Below are positions 27,157 to 36,605 of a stretch of 51,435 bases of DNA, in pieces (within the stretch, counting starts at the first letter, position 1; every line of letters begins with the position of its first letter). Location of the stretch: positions 1-51,435 of the forward strand of contig CACAST010000005.1 in NCBI GenBank assembly GCA_902535185.1, written 5' to 3'. The position numbers and the translations under genes were made by a program. Origin of the DNA: an uncultured Prochlorococcus sp. GTDB taxonomy: Bacteria > Cyanobacteriota > Cyanobacteriia > PCC-6307 > Cyanobiaceae. Below the pieces are notes generated by a model, which was given only the letters and a program-made list of their open reading frames with translations, ran no database searches and was not told where the DNA came from.

Positions 27157-27507
27157 TTGAAAAAATTATCAAAAATTTTAATTATAATCTGCTTGATTGT
27201 TTTTAATCCTGTAATAGTAAACTCGGCCGAAATTATTCAAATCATAAGTTCAAATACTATTTTGGTGGGGGATCAAAATAGAAACTTAACTATTGGATTA
27301 TTTTGTGTAGATGTAAATGAAAATAATGAGATTGAAGCAACTAATCTACTTAAGAGTGAATTTCCAAGGGGGAGCAAAGTGAAAATAAAGCCTTTTGGTT
27401 TCAAAGAGAATGTTTTGTTAGCCAAAGTTTTTAATATTAAGGGTACTAAGGAGATGAGGGAATTATTGGTTGCTAAAAACTTAAGTAGTGAAATTTGTCC
27501 AGGTTAA
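27157..27507 (+). CDS. Secreted small protein, degenerate staphylococcal-nuclease-like fold
   Basis: A 116-residue protein starting at TTG. Residues 1-25 form a clear signal peptide (KKLSKILIIICLIVF core, likely cut after VNSA). The mature part has a run of short strands, then ATNLLKSEFPRGSKVKIKPFG, LLAKVFN and MRELLVAKNLS. The order and spacing resemble an SNase OB-fold (strands, A..L..L, K-V-x-I, L-V-x-x-x-L). However, the acidic calcium ligands and catalytic Arg/Glu of active nucleases are not where expected. I infer a catalytically dead SNase-like periplasmic or lumenal protein. It may be convergently paired with the YfiH gene by chance. Confidence 0.58.
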   Translation: MKKLSKILIIICLIVFNPVIVNSAEIIQIISSNTILVGDQNRNLTIGLFCVDVNENNEIEATNLLKSEFPRGSKVKIKPFGFKENVLLAKVFNIKGTKEMRELLVAKNLSSEICPG

Positions 27508-27513
27508 TTATCT

Positions 27514-28302
27514 TTATGAGCAAATAAGATTCCATTGTCTCAAGATTGTTTTGTTCCTTCTCCAGGAATAAAATTCAGTATTAAATTTGTATGTGCATAA
27601 ATTTGAGATATCTATATTTGTATAGGGGATGTTCTCATTTAAAAGTTGTCTATAGGCAGATCTTTTTAGATCAAGTTGATTTAAGTTTCGCTCTCTGAAG
27701 TGATTTGAATCACTAAAACAAAGATCTTTTTTAGTTTTAGTCAATTTGACAGTTATGTTTTTGTTTTCGGCCTTTCTATAAAATTCTTTGAGTGTCATTT
27801 TATCAACTAGATAATTTTCCTTAGAAATCGCTGGCCCTATTGCAACAAGTAAGTCATCTCTAGATGTCCCAAAAGTATCGAAAATTTTTACCAGATTTTT
27901 TATTATTTTTTTTTCTAAACCTTTTCTTCCACAATGCAAGGTTGCTACATTTCTAGTCCTTTTATCTGCAAAAAATATTGGCATACAATCAGCTGTGTAA
28001 ACCCATAAGTTTTGACTGCATTTATTGCCAACAAGACCATCTGCATCAGTCTTAGTTCCTTTTTTCAAATGAGATCCAAACACTATCACATTACTGTGAA
28101 TTTGATTGGAAACAAAATTTATGGAATTTTCATTAAAGTGATTCCCTAATAATTGAAGAAATTTCTCAGAGCAAGACTTCGTGAAGTATGCGTGTTTGAA
28201 ATTATTTTGACTAAGAATAGGTGATGAATAATACTCAAATTTTTTGTTTTGAATATAAATTTCATCTTTTGAGAAATATATTTCTTTGTAAGGAATAGTT
28301 AT
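27514..28302 (-). CDS. YfiH/laccase-domain (peptidoglycan-editing-factor-like) protein, non-canonical start
   Basis: Member of the multicopper-oxidase-like YfiH (COG1496, DUF152) family, whose members act on purine nucleosides or edit peptidoglycan. Conserved sites are Cys in YTADCMPI and His in ATLHCGRKGLE. The first standard start (GTG, 28087-28089) would exclude the upstream conserved segment NQIHSN, with the third metal-binding His, and KHAYFTK near the N-terminus. The frame is open and family-like back to about 28330, with no ATG, GTG or TTG. AGGAG at 28311-28315 lies 8 bases before an ATA codon at 28300-28302, which I use as the tentative start (262 residues). It follows Tab2 on the same strand. 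Confidence 0.78.
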   Translation of the reverse strand: MTIPYKEIYFSKDEIYIQNKKFEYYSSPILSQNNFKHAYFTKSCSEKFLQLLGNHFNENSINFVSNQIHSNVIVFGSHLKKGTKTDADGLVGNKCSQNLWVYTADCMPIFFADKRTRNVATLHCGRKGLEKKIIKNLVKIFDTFGTSRDDLLVAIGPAISKENYLVDKMTLKEFYRKAENKNITVKLTKTKKDLCFSDSNHFRERNLNQLDLKRSAYRQLLNENIPYTNIDISNLCTYKFNTEFYSWRRNKTILRQWNLICS

Positions 28303-28324
28303 AGTTACTGCTCCTAAACTGAAT

Positions 28325-29230
28325 TTATGAAATTAATTCAATATCTCTTAAAATCCAGAATCCTGCAAATTTTTCGATATATGGCGTTGACTGTATGGAA
28401 ATAAATTGATAACCAAAAGAATTTTTTTTATTTTCTAAAAACTTTGTATTCAAAATGCTTGCATCTTTTTCTGGTAAATCAGTTACTAGCCACTTATCAT
28501 CTTCAGAAGCTTCAAGTATGAGTTGGTTCTTATTTACTACTAATTTAATAGGTTCTAAACAACTAAACCATGCAGAAAGTGCCAAAGATCTATCTTTGCT
28601 AAAAAGTCTTAATCCTGGAACTAAGTAATTATCATCTAAATCTTGATGAATTGGGAAAATATCTCCAAATTCCATAGGCCAATTTTCTGCTGATTTTAAT
28701 TCGCCAATTGATATTTCAGACAAAGTTAAAGCATCACCTCTTACTGCTTCTGGTAGAGGTGTAGGAAGGTTTTCCATTTTAGAAGTAAAAGTAGGAGCTA
28801 ATACACCTTTTACATACCCTTTTTCCTTTGGATAAATCTCTTTTTCAAGAAATTCGATCCTATCTGATAAATTATAAGTTCTCCTACTTACAATAGCCTC
28901 AATACTTACGGCCTCAAGAGATTTTTTAATGATTGATTTCATTGACGACCTCCAGAATCGAACTATGGAAGGTTTCTCCCACCCTTGTTTTTTTGCTTCA
29001 CTTATTGCTTCATTTAGCGCCTTTGTAAGCCACACTGAATTAACTTCATTTGCAGGACACTTTTTATTCCAAAGAAAAACATCTTGTGTCTTATAACTTC
29101 TTGTAGAGCAGATAATTAATTCCCACCTTTTTTTTCCATTTGATTCAATAATTGGTCTTGAGTAAAAATCTAATTCCCAATCTGAAATTTTTAATTTAAG
29201 GCTTGACTCCTTTTTTTTATTAATATTCAT
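28325..29230 (-). CDS. Tab2/Atab2-family RNA-binding protein
   Basis: A 301-residue protein of the Tab2/Atab2 (DUF1092) family. In algae and plants the family binds psaB mRNA and helps its translation; the cyanobacterial member is thought to aid photosystem accumulation. Visible features are the N-terminal WELDFYSRP signature (residues 18-26), the WEKPSIVRFWRSSM segment near 85, YLVPGLRLFSKDR near 205, and the C-terminal tail FWILRD. It starts inside the end of the S1 protein gene (4-base overlap), so the two are coupled. The S1/Tab2/YfiH run thus begins with two RNA-binding translation factors. No membrane segment is present. Confidence 0.9.
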   Translation of the reverse strand: MNINKKKESSLKLKISDWELDFYSRPIIESNGKKRWELIICSTRSYKTQDVFLWNKKCPANEVNSVWLTKALNEAISEAKKQGWEKPSIVRFWRSSMKSIIKKSLEAVSIEAIVSRRTYNLSDRIEFLEKEIYPKEKGYVKGVLAPTFTSKMENLPTPLPEAVRGDALTLSEISIGELKSAENWPMEFGDIFPIHQDLDDNYLVPGLRLFSKDRSLALSAWFSCLEPIKLVVNKNQLILEASEDDKWLVTDLPEKDASILNTKFLENKKNSFGYQFISIQSTPYIEKFAGFWILRDIELIS

Positions 29231-30432
29231 TTATCTTGTTCTTTTTTATCGAAGAGTGCTCTAGTTTTTAGTGCTCTCTCTGTGGCTTCTTGCATAACTT
29301 TTTGCTTATCAATTATTAATTCTCCCGCAGAGTTTTCTAGGAGTGCTGTATTGAGACCAATACGACCTTTTTCGAGGTCTATTTCAGATATTAAAGCTTT
29401 TATCATTTCCCCTTCTCTAAAAACTTCTCTTAAAGAACGAATCGATCCATTTGTGAGTGAGGATTGATGAAGGAGTCCACTAGCTCCTCCTAAATCTATA
29501 AAAAAGCCATATGGTTTTACTGCTAAAACTTCTCCTTCAATTAATTGTCCTAATTCTAAACTTGTAAGTTTAGAGACTAATGATGCTTTCTTTTCAGAGA
29601 GTACTAATTTTCTGGATTCTGGATTCACCTCAAGAAACGCTACTTTTAGAGTTTTGCCAACAAAAGATTGATAATCTTGACCATCTTCTAGTTGGGATCT
29701 TGGGATGAATCCTCTTAATCCATCTACATCACACGTGAGCCCACCTCTATTAAATCCATTAATTAAAACGTTAATTAATTCTCCATTTTTTGCAGAACTT
29801 GATACTTTCTCCCAACTTTGCCTAAGAATTAATGCCCGAGCGCTCACTGTTACCATCCCATCAGCATTTTGTTCTTTGATAACCAAAACTTGCATTTCAA
29901 GGCCTATAGAAAACTTTTCTTTGAAGTTGGTGATGACACCCAAACCACATTCTTTTTTTGGCATATAACCAGGTGCTTTTCCGCCAATGTCAACATATAG
30001 TCCATCACTTTCGATTGCTATAACCTTTCCTGAAATTGTTTCTCCTGTTCCCCCAACTGGCTCATTTGCATTTAAAGCCTCCAAAAAAGCACTTTCATCA
30101 AAATCGAATTCATCAACTGTTCTTTCTAATTGAAATTCTGTGTTTTGCTCAGAAAAATTAAGGGGTCTATTTAAGTCTTGTTGAGTTAAATTTTGTTGAG
30201 AAATATCAAAATCCTTGGTGTTTTCATTATTGTCCACAATTTTTTTTACTGAATCATTTTTAATGATTTGCGGTTTGATTGCGATATCTTCTTTTTTAAT
30301 TTCTTCTTGCGAATTGGTTAGCTCATTATCTATTTTTTGAGTATCTTTCTTGCTTATGTGAAGTACCTGAAGAGGTTTTTTATTGCCCTTTGGTTGGATA
30401 TTATCTTGGGCATTTTTATTACTGACTCCCAT
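29227..30432 (-). CDS. S1-domain RNA-binding protein (ribosomal protein S1 paralogue type)
   Basis: A 401-residue protein with a low-complexity, Lys/Asp/Asn-rich N-terminal region (about 1-130) followed by three S1 domains: GETISGKVIAIESDGLYVDIG (near 133), GELINVLINGFNRGG (near 218), and IEGEVLAVKPYGFFIDLGG (near 302). Cyanobacteria have short S1 proteins with three or four domains and often two paralogues (rps1a, rps1b); this looks like the longer-tailed one. It may bind mRNA leaders to help 30S loading in a genome where strong Shine-Dalgarno sites are few. It overlaps tab2 by 4 bases and is divergent from the creatininase gene. Confidence 0.86.
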   Translation of the reverse strand: MGVSNKNAQDNIQPKGNKKPLQVLHISKKDTQKIDNELTNSQEEIKKEDIAIKPQIIKNDSVKKIVDNNENTKDFDISQQNLTQQDLNRPLNFSEQNTEFQLERTVDEFDFDESAFLEALNANEPVGGTGETISGKVIAIESDGLYVDIGGKAPGYMPKKECGLGVITNFKEKFSIGLEMQVLVIKEQNADGMVTVSARALILRQSWEKVSSSAKNGELINVLINGFNRGGLTCDVDGLRGFIPRSQLEDGQDYQSFVGKTLKVAFLEVNPESRKLVLSEKKASLVSKLTSLELGQLIEGEVLAVKPYGFFIDLGGASGLLHQSSLTNGSIRSLREVFREGEMIKALISEIDLEKGRIGLNTALLENSAGELIIDKQKVMQEATERALKTRALFDKKEQDK

Positions 30433-30498
30433 CGTAGGTAAAATAAGAATAATTAATTATTAACATACTCTAAATGTTATTACTCAAAATTAAAATTA

Positions 30499-31293
30499 AT
30501 GAACTTTAAACCAATACCTAATAAATTTGAATATTTAAATTGGCAAGAAATTGAATGTGTTGCAAAAAACAAAAGATCAACAGTGATTTGGCCATTCGGT
30601 GCTGTTGAGCAGCATGGGCCACATTTGCCTCTTGCTACAGACAGTATTTTTGTTGATGAAATTATTAGCGAAGTTTTTAAATTATTCTCTGCTGATATTC
30701 CATTAAAAAAACTTCCAACACAATATTTTGGTTTTTCTCCAGAACATAAGGGTTTTGCCGGGACAATTTCACTTTCCTCAAATTTATTAACCTCAATGAT
30801 AAAGGAAGTCGGAGGTCAATTATCTGAAATGGGTTTTAAAAGATTGATATTAATTAATGGACATGGAGGTCAAATTTCACTACTAAATACAGCTGCAAGA
30901 GAACTAAGAAGTATCGCACCAGAGATGGCAGTTTTTCCTTGTTTCTTGTGGAGTGGTGTGAATGGATTGAGTGAATTATTAACAAAAACTGAGATTGAGG
31001 ATGGGCTTCATGCTTCTTTAGCTGAAACAAGTTTGATGCTAGCTTTTAAACCAGAATTAGTAGGTGATGAACGCCCAAATGAGGGTAATAAAGTAGAGAT
31101 CCCTGAAGGTTGGAGTCTAGAGGGCAATGCACCTACTGCTTGGCTTACTGAAGACTTCAGTAAATCAGGTGTTATTGGAGATAGTAGAGGAGCAAATGAG
31201 TCTTTAGGGAAAAATTTAAAGGAATTATTGATTAATCATTGGTTCAAATTGATTATGAATCTGATGCAATCAGATTGGCCAAACAATTCTTAA
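30499..31293 (+). CDS. Creatininase-family amidohydrolase
   Basis: A 264-residue member of the creatinine amidohydrolase family, metal-dependent hydrolases that also include cyclic amide and MftE-type enzymes. Metal-site motifs are visible: GAVEQHGPHLPLATD near residue 35-48, INGHGGQ near 123, and HASLAETSLML near 173. The natural substrate is unknown in cyanobacteria, where free creatinine is unlikely. It lies between the S1-protein promoter region and the alkane genes. A gap of 110 bases separates it from the ado start, with a good -10 box for ado. Confidence 0.86.
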   Translation: MNFKPIPNKFEYLNWQEIECVAKNKRSTVIWPFGAVEQHGPHLPLATDSIFVDEIISEVFKLFSADIPLKKLPTQYFGFSPEHKGFAGTISLSSNLLTSMIKEVGGQLSEMGFKRLILINGHGGQISLLNTAARELRSIAPEMAVFPCFLWSGVNGLSELLTKTEIEDGLHASLAETSLMLAFKPELVGDERPNEGNKVEIPEGWSLEGNAPTAWLTEDFSKSGVIGDSRGANESLGKNLKELLINHWFKLIMNLMQSDWPNNS

Positions 31294-31358
31294 ATAAGTT
31301 TAAATAAAAATGTGACTTAACAATTGAAACTATTTTCATGATATTTAAATAAACTCTC

Positions 31359-31364
31359 TATAAT
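31359..31364 (+). promoter_or_regulatory. -10 box for ado
   Basis: TATAAT, a perfect sigma-70-type -10 hexamer, lies 40 bases before the chosen ado start at 31404, giving an expected leader of roughly 30 bases. No clear -35 element is visible at the usual distance. This supports ado having its own promoter rather than depending only on the creatininase gene. Confidence 0.6.
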
Positions 31365-31403
31365 CATGTAATATTCATGCATAATGAGCTAAAGATTACT
31401 GAC

Positions 31404-32132
31404 ATGCAAACTCTAGAATCAAATAAAAAAACTATTGAAGAATCGACTAATCCGATTTCTTTAGATTTGCCCGACTTTACTACAGATTCTTACAAGGATG
31501 CGTACAGCAGAATTAATGCAATTGTTATAGAGGGAGAGCAAGAGGCTCATGATAATTACATTTCAATAGCAACTTTAATTCCAAATGAGTTAGAGGAATT
31601 AACTAAATTAGCGAGAATGGAAATGAAGCATAAAAAAGGCTTTACAGCATGTGGAAGAAATTTAGGCGTAGTGGCCGATATGGAATTTGCTAAAAAATTC
31701 TTTTCTAAATTACATGGTAATTTTCAAGTTGCTCTTGAAAAAGGAAATTTAACAACATGTCTTTTAATACAAGCTATTTTAATTGAAGCATTTGCAATTT
31801 CTGCTTATAACGTCTACATAAGAGTTGCGGATCCTTTTGCAAAAAAAATAACAGAGGGAGTGGTTAAAGATGAATATCTTCATTTAAATTATGGTCAAGA
31901 GTGGCTTAAAGAGAATCTATCTACTTGTAAAGAGGAATTAATGGAAGCTAATAAGGTTAATCTTCCGTTAATTAAAAAGATGTTAGATGAAGTAGCAGAT
32001 GACGCATCAGTTTTAGCTATGGACAGAGAAGAATTAATGGAAGAATTTATGATTGCTTATCAAGACACATTGATGGAAATAGGTCTAGATAACAGAGAAA
32101 TTGCAAGAATGGCTATGGCAGCTATTGTCTAA
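31404..32132 (+). CDS. ado: Aldehyde-deformylating oxygenase (alkane synthesis)
   Basis: Converts fatty aldehydes to alkanes plus formate, the last step of cyanobacterial hydrocarbon synthesis. From the ATG at 31404 the protein has 242 residues, and the di-iron ligands fall at Glu45, Glu73, His76, Glu128, Glu157 and His160, the numbering of the crystallised Prochlorococcus enzyme. An earlier ATG at 31377 would add 9 residues and is not favoured. Core motifs are EGEQEAHDNY, MEMKHKKGF, IEAFAISAY and VKDEYLHLNYG. It precedes aar by 109 bases, the standard cyanobacterial pair. Assignment is certain. Confidence 0.97.
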   Translation: MQTLESNKKTIEESTNPISLDLPDFTTDSYKDAYSRINAIVIEGEQEAHDNYISIATLIPNELEELTKLARMEMKHKKGFTACGRNLGVVADMEFAKKFFSKLHGNFQVALEKGNLTTCLLIQAILIEAFAISAYNVYIRVADPFAKKITEGVVKDEYLHLNYGQEWLKENLSTCKEELMEANKVNLPLIKKMLDEVADDASVLAMDREELMEEFMIAYQDTLMEIGLDNREIARMAMAAIV

Positions 32133-32241
32133 TCACATTTCTAATTAATTAAGAATTTTAATAATTAATCAATGCTATTTTAAGTAGTTACCTCTGTGCT
32201 ATTGTTCATAACATCGTATAGAAACCATTTATAAATTTTAA

Positions 32242-33282
32242 ATGTTTGGGTTAATAGGCCACTCAACCAGTTTTGAAGATGCAAAAAGAAAAGCTTCGAT
32301 GCTAGGCTTTGATCATATTGCTGATGGCGACTTGGATGTTTGGTGTACTGCTCCTCCTCAGCTTGTTGAAAATGTAGAAGTTAAGAGTGCTACTGGAATA
32401 ACTATTGAAGGTTCTTATATAGATTCTTGCTTTGTTCCTGAAATGCTTTCTAGGTTTAAAACGGCTAGAAGAAAAGTACTAAATGCGATGGAACTAGCTC
32501 AAAAAAAAGGGATTAACATTACCGCTTTAGGAGGATTTACTTCTATTATTTTTGAGAATTTTAATCTTCTCCAGCATAAACAAATTAGAAATACTTCATT
32601 AGAGTGGGAAAGGTTTACTACTGGCAATACTCATACTGCCTGGGTTATTTGTAAGCAATTAGAAATAAATGCGCCTCGCATTGGGATAGACCTTAAAAAA
32701 GCAACTGTTGCTGTAATTGGTGCTACAGGTGATATTGGAAGTGCTGTTTGTAGATGGCTTATCAATAAAACTGGGATTTCAGAACTTCTTATGGTAGCAA
32801 GACAACAAGAACCATTAGTGCTATTACAAAAAGAATTAGATGGTGGCACCGTAACAAGCTTAAATGAGGCATTGCCTCAGGCGGATATTGTTGTATGGGT
32901 CGCAAGTATGCCTAAAACTATTGAAATTGATATAGATAACTTAAAAAAACCATGTTTAATGATTGATGGCGGATACCCCAAAAATCTTGATGAGAAATTT
33001 CAGGGTGAAAATATTCATGTTTTAAAAGGAGGTATAGTAGAGTTTTTCAATGATATTGGTTGGAATATGATGGAACTTGCGGAAATGCAAAACCCTCAGC
33101 GAGAAATGTTTGCTTGCTTTGCAGAAGCTATGATTTTAGAATTTGAAAAGTGTCATACAAACTTTAGTTGGGGAAGAAATAATATTTCTCTTGAAAAGAT
33201 GGAGTTTATTGGAGCAGCATCTTTAAAGCATGGTTTTTCTGCGATTGGACTTGATAAGCAGCCTAAAGTATTAACTGTTTAA
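32242..33282 (+). CDS. aar: Long-chain acyl-ACP reductase
   Basis: Reduces acyl-ACP to fatty aldehyde with NADPH and feeds ADO. The 346-residue protein has an N-terminal alpha/beta domain, a Rossmann NADPH motif GATGDIG (160-166) and the catalytic Cys292 in MFACFAEAM, matching the acyl-thioester cysteine near residue 294 of the characterised enzyme. It is followed after 3 bases by accA on the same strand. That link couples the commitment step of fatty acid synthesis with the step that drains acyl-ACP toward alkane. Assignment is certain. Confidence 0.97.
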   Translation: MFGLIGHSTSFEDAKRKASMLGFDHIADGDLDVWCTAPPQLVENVEVKSATGITIEGSYIDSCFVPEMLSRFKTARRKVLNAMELAQKKGINITALGGFTSIIFENFNLLQHKQIRNTSLEWERFTTGNTHTAWVICKQLEINAPRIGIDLKKATVAVIGATGDIGSAVCRWLINKTGISELLMVARQQEPLVLLQKELDGGTVTSLNEALPQADIVVWVASMPKTIEIDIDNLKKPCLMIDGGYPKNLDEKFQGENIHVLKGGIVEFFNDIGWNMMELAEMQNPQREMFACFAEAMILEFEKCHTNFSWGRNNISLEKMEFIGAASLKHGFSAIGLDKQPKVLTV

Positions 33283-33285
33283 ATT

Positions 33286-34293
33286 ATGGCTAAACGTTAT
33301 CTCCTTGATTTTGAAAAGCCTCTTGTTGAACTTGAGAAGCAGATAGAGCAAATTAAAGAATTAGCTCGAGATTCAGAAGTAGATGTTAGTCAACAGCTTC
33401 TGCAGCTGGAAACCTTAGCTGCTAGGAGAAGAGAAGAAATATTTAAATCTCTCACCCCTGCTCAAAAGATTCAGGTAGCTAGACATCCTCAAAGACCTAG
33501 TACGTTGGATTTTGTTCAAATGTTTTGTGATGACTGGATTGAATTACATGGAGACAGAAATGGTGGCGATGATATGGCACTAATTGGTGGGATAGGTTCG
33601 ATAAATAATAGACCAGTGTTAATGTTAGGGCATCAGAAAGGAAGGGACACGAAAGAAAATGTAGTAAGGAACTTTGGGATGGCAAAACCAGGTGGTTACA
33701 GAAAAGCTCTTAGATTAATGCAGCATGCAAATAGATTTTCTTTGCCAATTCTTACTTTTATTGATACTCCTGGAGCTTATGCTGGTTTAAAAGCTGAAGA
33801 ACAAGGTCAAGGTGAAGCGATTGCAAGAAACCTTCGAGAAATGTTTGGATTGAAAGTTCCAATTGTGGCTACTGTCATTGGAGAAGGAGGTTCTGGAGGA
33901 GCACTTGGAATAGGTGTTGCCGATAGGTTACTAATGTTTGAACACAGTGTATATACAGTTGCTAGTCCGGAAGCATGTGCATCAATTTTGTGGAGAGATG
34001 CTGCGAAGGCACCAGAAGCTGCATCAGCACTCAAAATCACAGGCAAAGATTTACTTAAATTAGGTATAATAGATGAGGTTTTGCCAGAACCTTCTGGTGG
34101 GAATAATTGGGCTCCTTTAGATGCTGGTAAAATACTAAAAGAGGCTATTGAGAAACACCTTAATGCTTTACTGCAAATGCCTGAAGACGAATTAATTGAG
34201 GAAAGATACAAAAAGTTTAGGGTTTTAGGTAAATTTATCGAAGCAAATAATATTGAAGAGATTTATAGTGAAATCCCCCAAAAAACTGAATAA
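33286..34293 (+). CDS. accA: Acetyl-CoA carboxylase, carboxyltransferase alpha subunit
   Basis: Together with AccD it transfers the carboxyl group from biotin to acetyl-CoA, giving malonyl-CoA for fatty acids. The 335-residue length is standard. Family features include [35 protein letters not shown] and the [12 protein letters not shown] oxyanion-type loop. It follows aar by 3 bases, and the SDR gene begins inside its 3' end, so aar, accA and the SDR gene probably form one transcript. Assignment is certain. Confidence 0.98.
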   Translation: MAKRYLLDFEKPLVELEKQIEQIKELARDSEVDVSQQLLQLETLAARRREEIFKSLTPAQKIQVARHPQRPSTLDFVQMFCDDWIELHGDRNGGDDMALIGGIGSINNRPVLMLGHQKGRDTKENVVRNFGMAKPGGYRKALRLMQHANRFSLPILTFIDTPGAYAGLKAEEQGQGEAIARNLREMFGLKVPIVATVIGEGGSGGALGIGVADRLLMFEHSVYTVASPEACASILWRDAAKAPEAASALKITGKDLLKLGIIDEVLPEPSGGNNWAPLDAGKILKEAIEKHLNALLQMPEDELIEERYKKFRVLGKFIEANNIEEIYSEIPQKTE

Positions 34294-35002
34294 CTTGAAA
34301 CTAGCTTTTATAACGGGTGCTACGAAAGGTATTGGTAGATCCACCGCAATTACTTTTGCCAATGCTGGCTGGGATTTAATTTTACTCTCCAGGAATATGG
34401 ATTTAATGAAGAAACTAAAGAGCGAACTGTTGCCCACTAAATCAAAAATTAACCTAGTGAAGTGTGATTTATCTAATCCTCTAGAAATAGAGAATTGCGT
34501 TACGGAGGCAATTGAGAAGTATGGGTGCCCTTCAGTATTGATAAATAATGCCGGTTGCGCATTTAATGGCCCTTTAGTTGAAATGGATTTAGGTCAATGG
34601 GAAAAAACTATTCAAATAAACCTCACAAGTGTTTTTCAAATTTGTAGTTCAATAATTCCTCAAATGAGAAAAAATGGGGGTTTAGTTATTAATGTTAGTA
34701 GTCATGCCTCTTATAATCCATTCCCCCAATGGGGAGCTTATTGTATTTCAAAATCTGCATTAGCTATGTTTACTAAATGCTTGAGGGAGGAGGAGAGATC
34801 TAATTCAATAAGAGCATGCACAATAACTCTTGGTTCAGTAAATACTCCTCTATGGGACTCCGAATCAATCAATTCTGATTTTGATAGAAATTCTATGCTC
34901 TCCGCAAAAGAGGTATCAGAAACTATTCTCTATATGGCTCAAAAACCTGAATCACAATTGATCGAAGACTTGACTTTGATGCCCTCTGGCGGAGCCTTTT
35001 AA
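34268..35002 (+). CDS. Short-chain dehydrogenase/reductase
   Basis: A classical SDR with the NAD(P) motif [26 protein letters not shown] with the active-site serine, and catalytic YCISK. I place the start at GTG 34268 (244 residues); TTG at 34253 is also open. Either start lies within accA, so the genes overlap by about 26 to 41 bases, and the SDR is probably translated by coupling. The fold is FabG-like, but this is not the main FabG by context, and a role in fatty aldehyde, ketoacyl or other oxidoreduction cannot be chosen from sequence. The gap after it (35003-35155) contains an inverted repeat, ACATTCT with AGAATGT. Confidence 0.83.
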   Translation: MKSPKKLNNLKLAFITGATKGIGRSTAITFANAGWDLILLSRNMDLMKKLKSELLPTKSKINLVKCDLSNPLEIENCVTEAIEKYGCPSVLINNAGCAFNGPLVEMDLGQWEKTIQINLTSVFQICSSIIPQMRKNGGLVINVSSHASYNPFPQWGAYCISKSALAMFTKCLREEERSNSIRACTITLGSVNTPLWDSESINSDFDRNSMLSAKEVSETILYMAQKPESQLIEDLTLMPSGGAF

Positions 35003-35080
35003 ACATTCTTTTTATCTGATTAATCTTAAAACAGTGATTTTTTTTAGTGCTATTTGAACCCGATTAAACAAGAGAATGTG

Positions 35081-35086
35081 ATATAG
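35081..35086 (+). promoter_or_regulatory. Possible -10 box for folE
   Basis: TATAGT lies 70 bases upstream of the folE start, in the 153-bp gap after the SDR gene. A TTGAAC at 35053-35058 is too far away (22-base spacer) to serve as a standard -35. It directly follows the second arm (35072-35078) of an inverted repeat whose first arm is at 35003-35009. Confidence 0.4.
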
Positions 35087-35155
35087 TATGTAAGTAATTA
35101 AGCTATTGGAAGATACAGTTAATTAAGTTGCATACAATTTTCTGTTAAGAATTTT

Positions 35156-35896
35156 ATGACCTCTACATTACCCAACGATAATATTAGAAACTTTGACGAC
35201 CAGATTACTAATAAACTAATTTCTGAAATTATAAGAGACAGAATTAAGAATTCTGGTACAAGATTTAGTGCTAATGATAATATTTCTGATTTTATAAATC
35301 CTGGTGAATTAGAAATTTTAGAAAAAGAAGTTGCTTCAAGAGTTAAAGACTTACTAAAATCTCTAGTAATTGATGTTGAGAATGATCATAATACTCAAGA
35401 AACTGCTGAAAGAGTTTCCAAAATGTATCTAAATGAAGTTTTTAAAGGCAGATATCATGAACAACCTAAAGTTACAAGTTTCCCTAATGATAAGAATCTT
35501 GATGAAATTTATACAGTAGGTCCAATTTCGGTTAGATCTGCATGCTCACATCACCTAGTTCCAATTCTAGGAGAGTGTTGGATAGGTATTAAGCCTGGAA
35601 ATAAAGTTATAGGACTTTCAAAATTTGCTAGAGTTGCTGATTGGGTTTTTTCAAGACCTCATATTCAAGAGGAAGCTGTAATGATTCTTGCAGATGAAAT
35701 TGAAAAACTGTGTGAACCTAAAGGTCTAGGCATTATTGTAAAGGCCCAACATTATTGTATGAAGTGGAGGGGAGTCAAAGAACCCAATACAAGTATGATT
35801 AATTCTGTGGTGAGAGGTGATTTTAGACACGATTTAAGTTTAAAACAAGAATTTTTTGAACTTGTAAAACAGCAGTCCGCTACTAATAATTACTAA
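35156..35896 (+). CDS. folE: GTP cyclohydrolase I
   Basis: Opens the guanine ring of GTP to form dihydroneopterin triphosphate, the first step of folate synthesis. The 246-residue protein has an N-terminal extension of about 60 residues, then the core with TPERV-like TAERVSKMY, the zinc-ligand segments SACSHHLVPI and HYCMKWRGV, and GLSKFARVADW. The two Cys and the His needed for zinc are all present, so this is the canonical zinc-dependent type IA enzyme. Its stop overlaps the convergent trpF stop by 4 bases. Assignment is certain. Confidence 0.97.
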   Translation: MTSTLPNDNIRNFDDQITNKLISEIIRDRIKNSGTRFSANDNISDFINPGELEILEKEVASRVKDLLKSLVIDVENDHNTQETAERVSKMYLNEVFKGRYHEQPKVTSFPNDKNLDEIYTVGPISVRSACSHHLVPILGECWIGIKPGNKVIGLSKFARVADWVFSRPHIQEEAVMILADEIEKLCEPKGLGIIVKAQHYCMKWRGVKEPNTSMINSVVRGDFRHDLSLKQEFFELVKQQSATNNY

Positions 35897-36549
35897 TTTC
35901 TTTTTAAAAACTTAAAAAGATCCTCTGTTTTTTTAATATCTTTTAAACCTGGAGATATTTCAATACTACTTGAAATATCTAATCCATCTGGTTTGAAGTC
36001 AGTTAGGATTTCATCAATCCATTTAATTGATATCCCACCTGCAAGCCACCATGGTTTGCTAAATTGCAAATTCTTTAGATAAATAGAATTAATTTTTTTC
36101 CCTGAACCCCCATAAGTATCCTTATTCCAAGAATCAAGTAGTATCGCATCTACAAAATCCTCAAAAGGTTTTATTTTATCTATGTCCTTTTCCGTTTTTA
36201 TTCTGAAAGCCTTCCATAGGCCAATATTGGGAATTTTTTTCCTTATTTCTTTGCAATAATCAATATCTTCATCTCCATGTAATTGAATGATAGTTTCACT
36301 TGGTTTTCCTAAGAAATTTTGAATAATTAAGTCTATTGGACAATTTTGTACAACCGATACCCTCTCGATTTTTGGATACAACCTTTCTAATGTTGTAAAA
36401 ATATTTTTCTTAATTTCAGCTGATATATATCTTGGTGACTCTTCCACTGAAATAATGCCGATAGCATTCGCTCCTAATTTTGCGACTTGAAGAGCTTGCT
36501 CTTTTGAAGTTAGGCCGCAAATTTTAATTAAAGTATTAGTCTTGGGCAT
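35893..36549 (-). CDS. trpF: Phosphoribosylanthranilate isomerase
   Basis: Isomerises N-(5-phosphoribosyl)anthranilate in tryptophan synthesis. The 218-residue TIM barrel has the catalytic Cys in KICGLTS near residue 11, VVQN and QLHGDED on the middle strands, the catalytic Asp in LLDSWNKD near 140, and the phosphate-binding YGGSGKK and LAGGIS loops. It is isolated from other trp genes, as is common in cyanobacteria. It is divergent from the M50 protease gene. Assignment is certain. Confidence 0.95.
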   Translation of the reverse strand: MPKTNTLIKICGLTSKEQALQVAKLGANAIGIISVEESPRYISAEIKKNIFTTLERLYPKIERVSVVQNCPIDLIIQNFLGKPSETIIQLHGDEDIDYCKEIRKKIPNIGLWKAFRIKTEKDIDKIKPFEDFVDAILLDSWNKDTYGGSGKKINSIYLKNLQFSKPWWLAGGISIKWIDEILTDFKPDGLDISSSIEISPGLKDIKKTEDLFKFLKRN

Positions 36550-36605
36550 ATTAATTATCCTGTATGTAAAATTAATATTATTGCTAAATATAGCGGAGAT
36601 TATTT

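Noticed and set aside
28087-28089. GTG as the true start of the YfiH-family protein
   Set aside because: It would remove conserved N-terminal segments, including a metal-binding His, that are plainly encoded upstream in the same frame.
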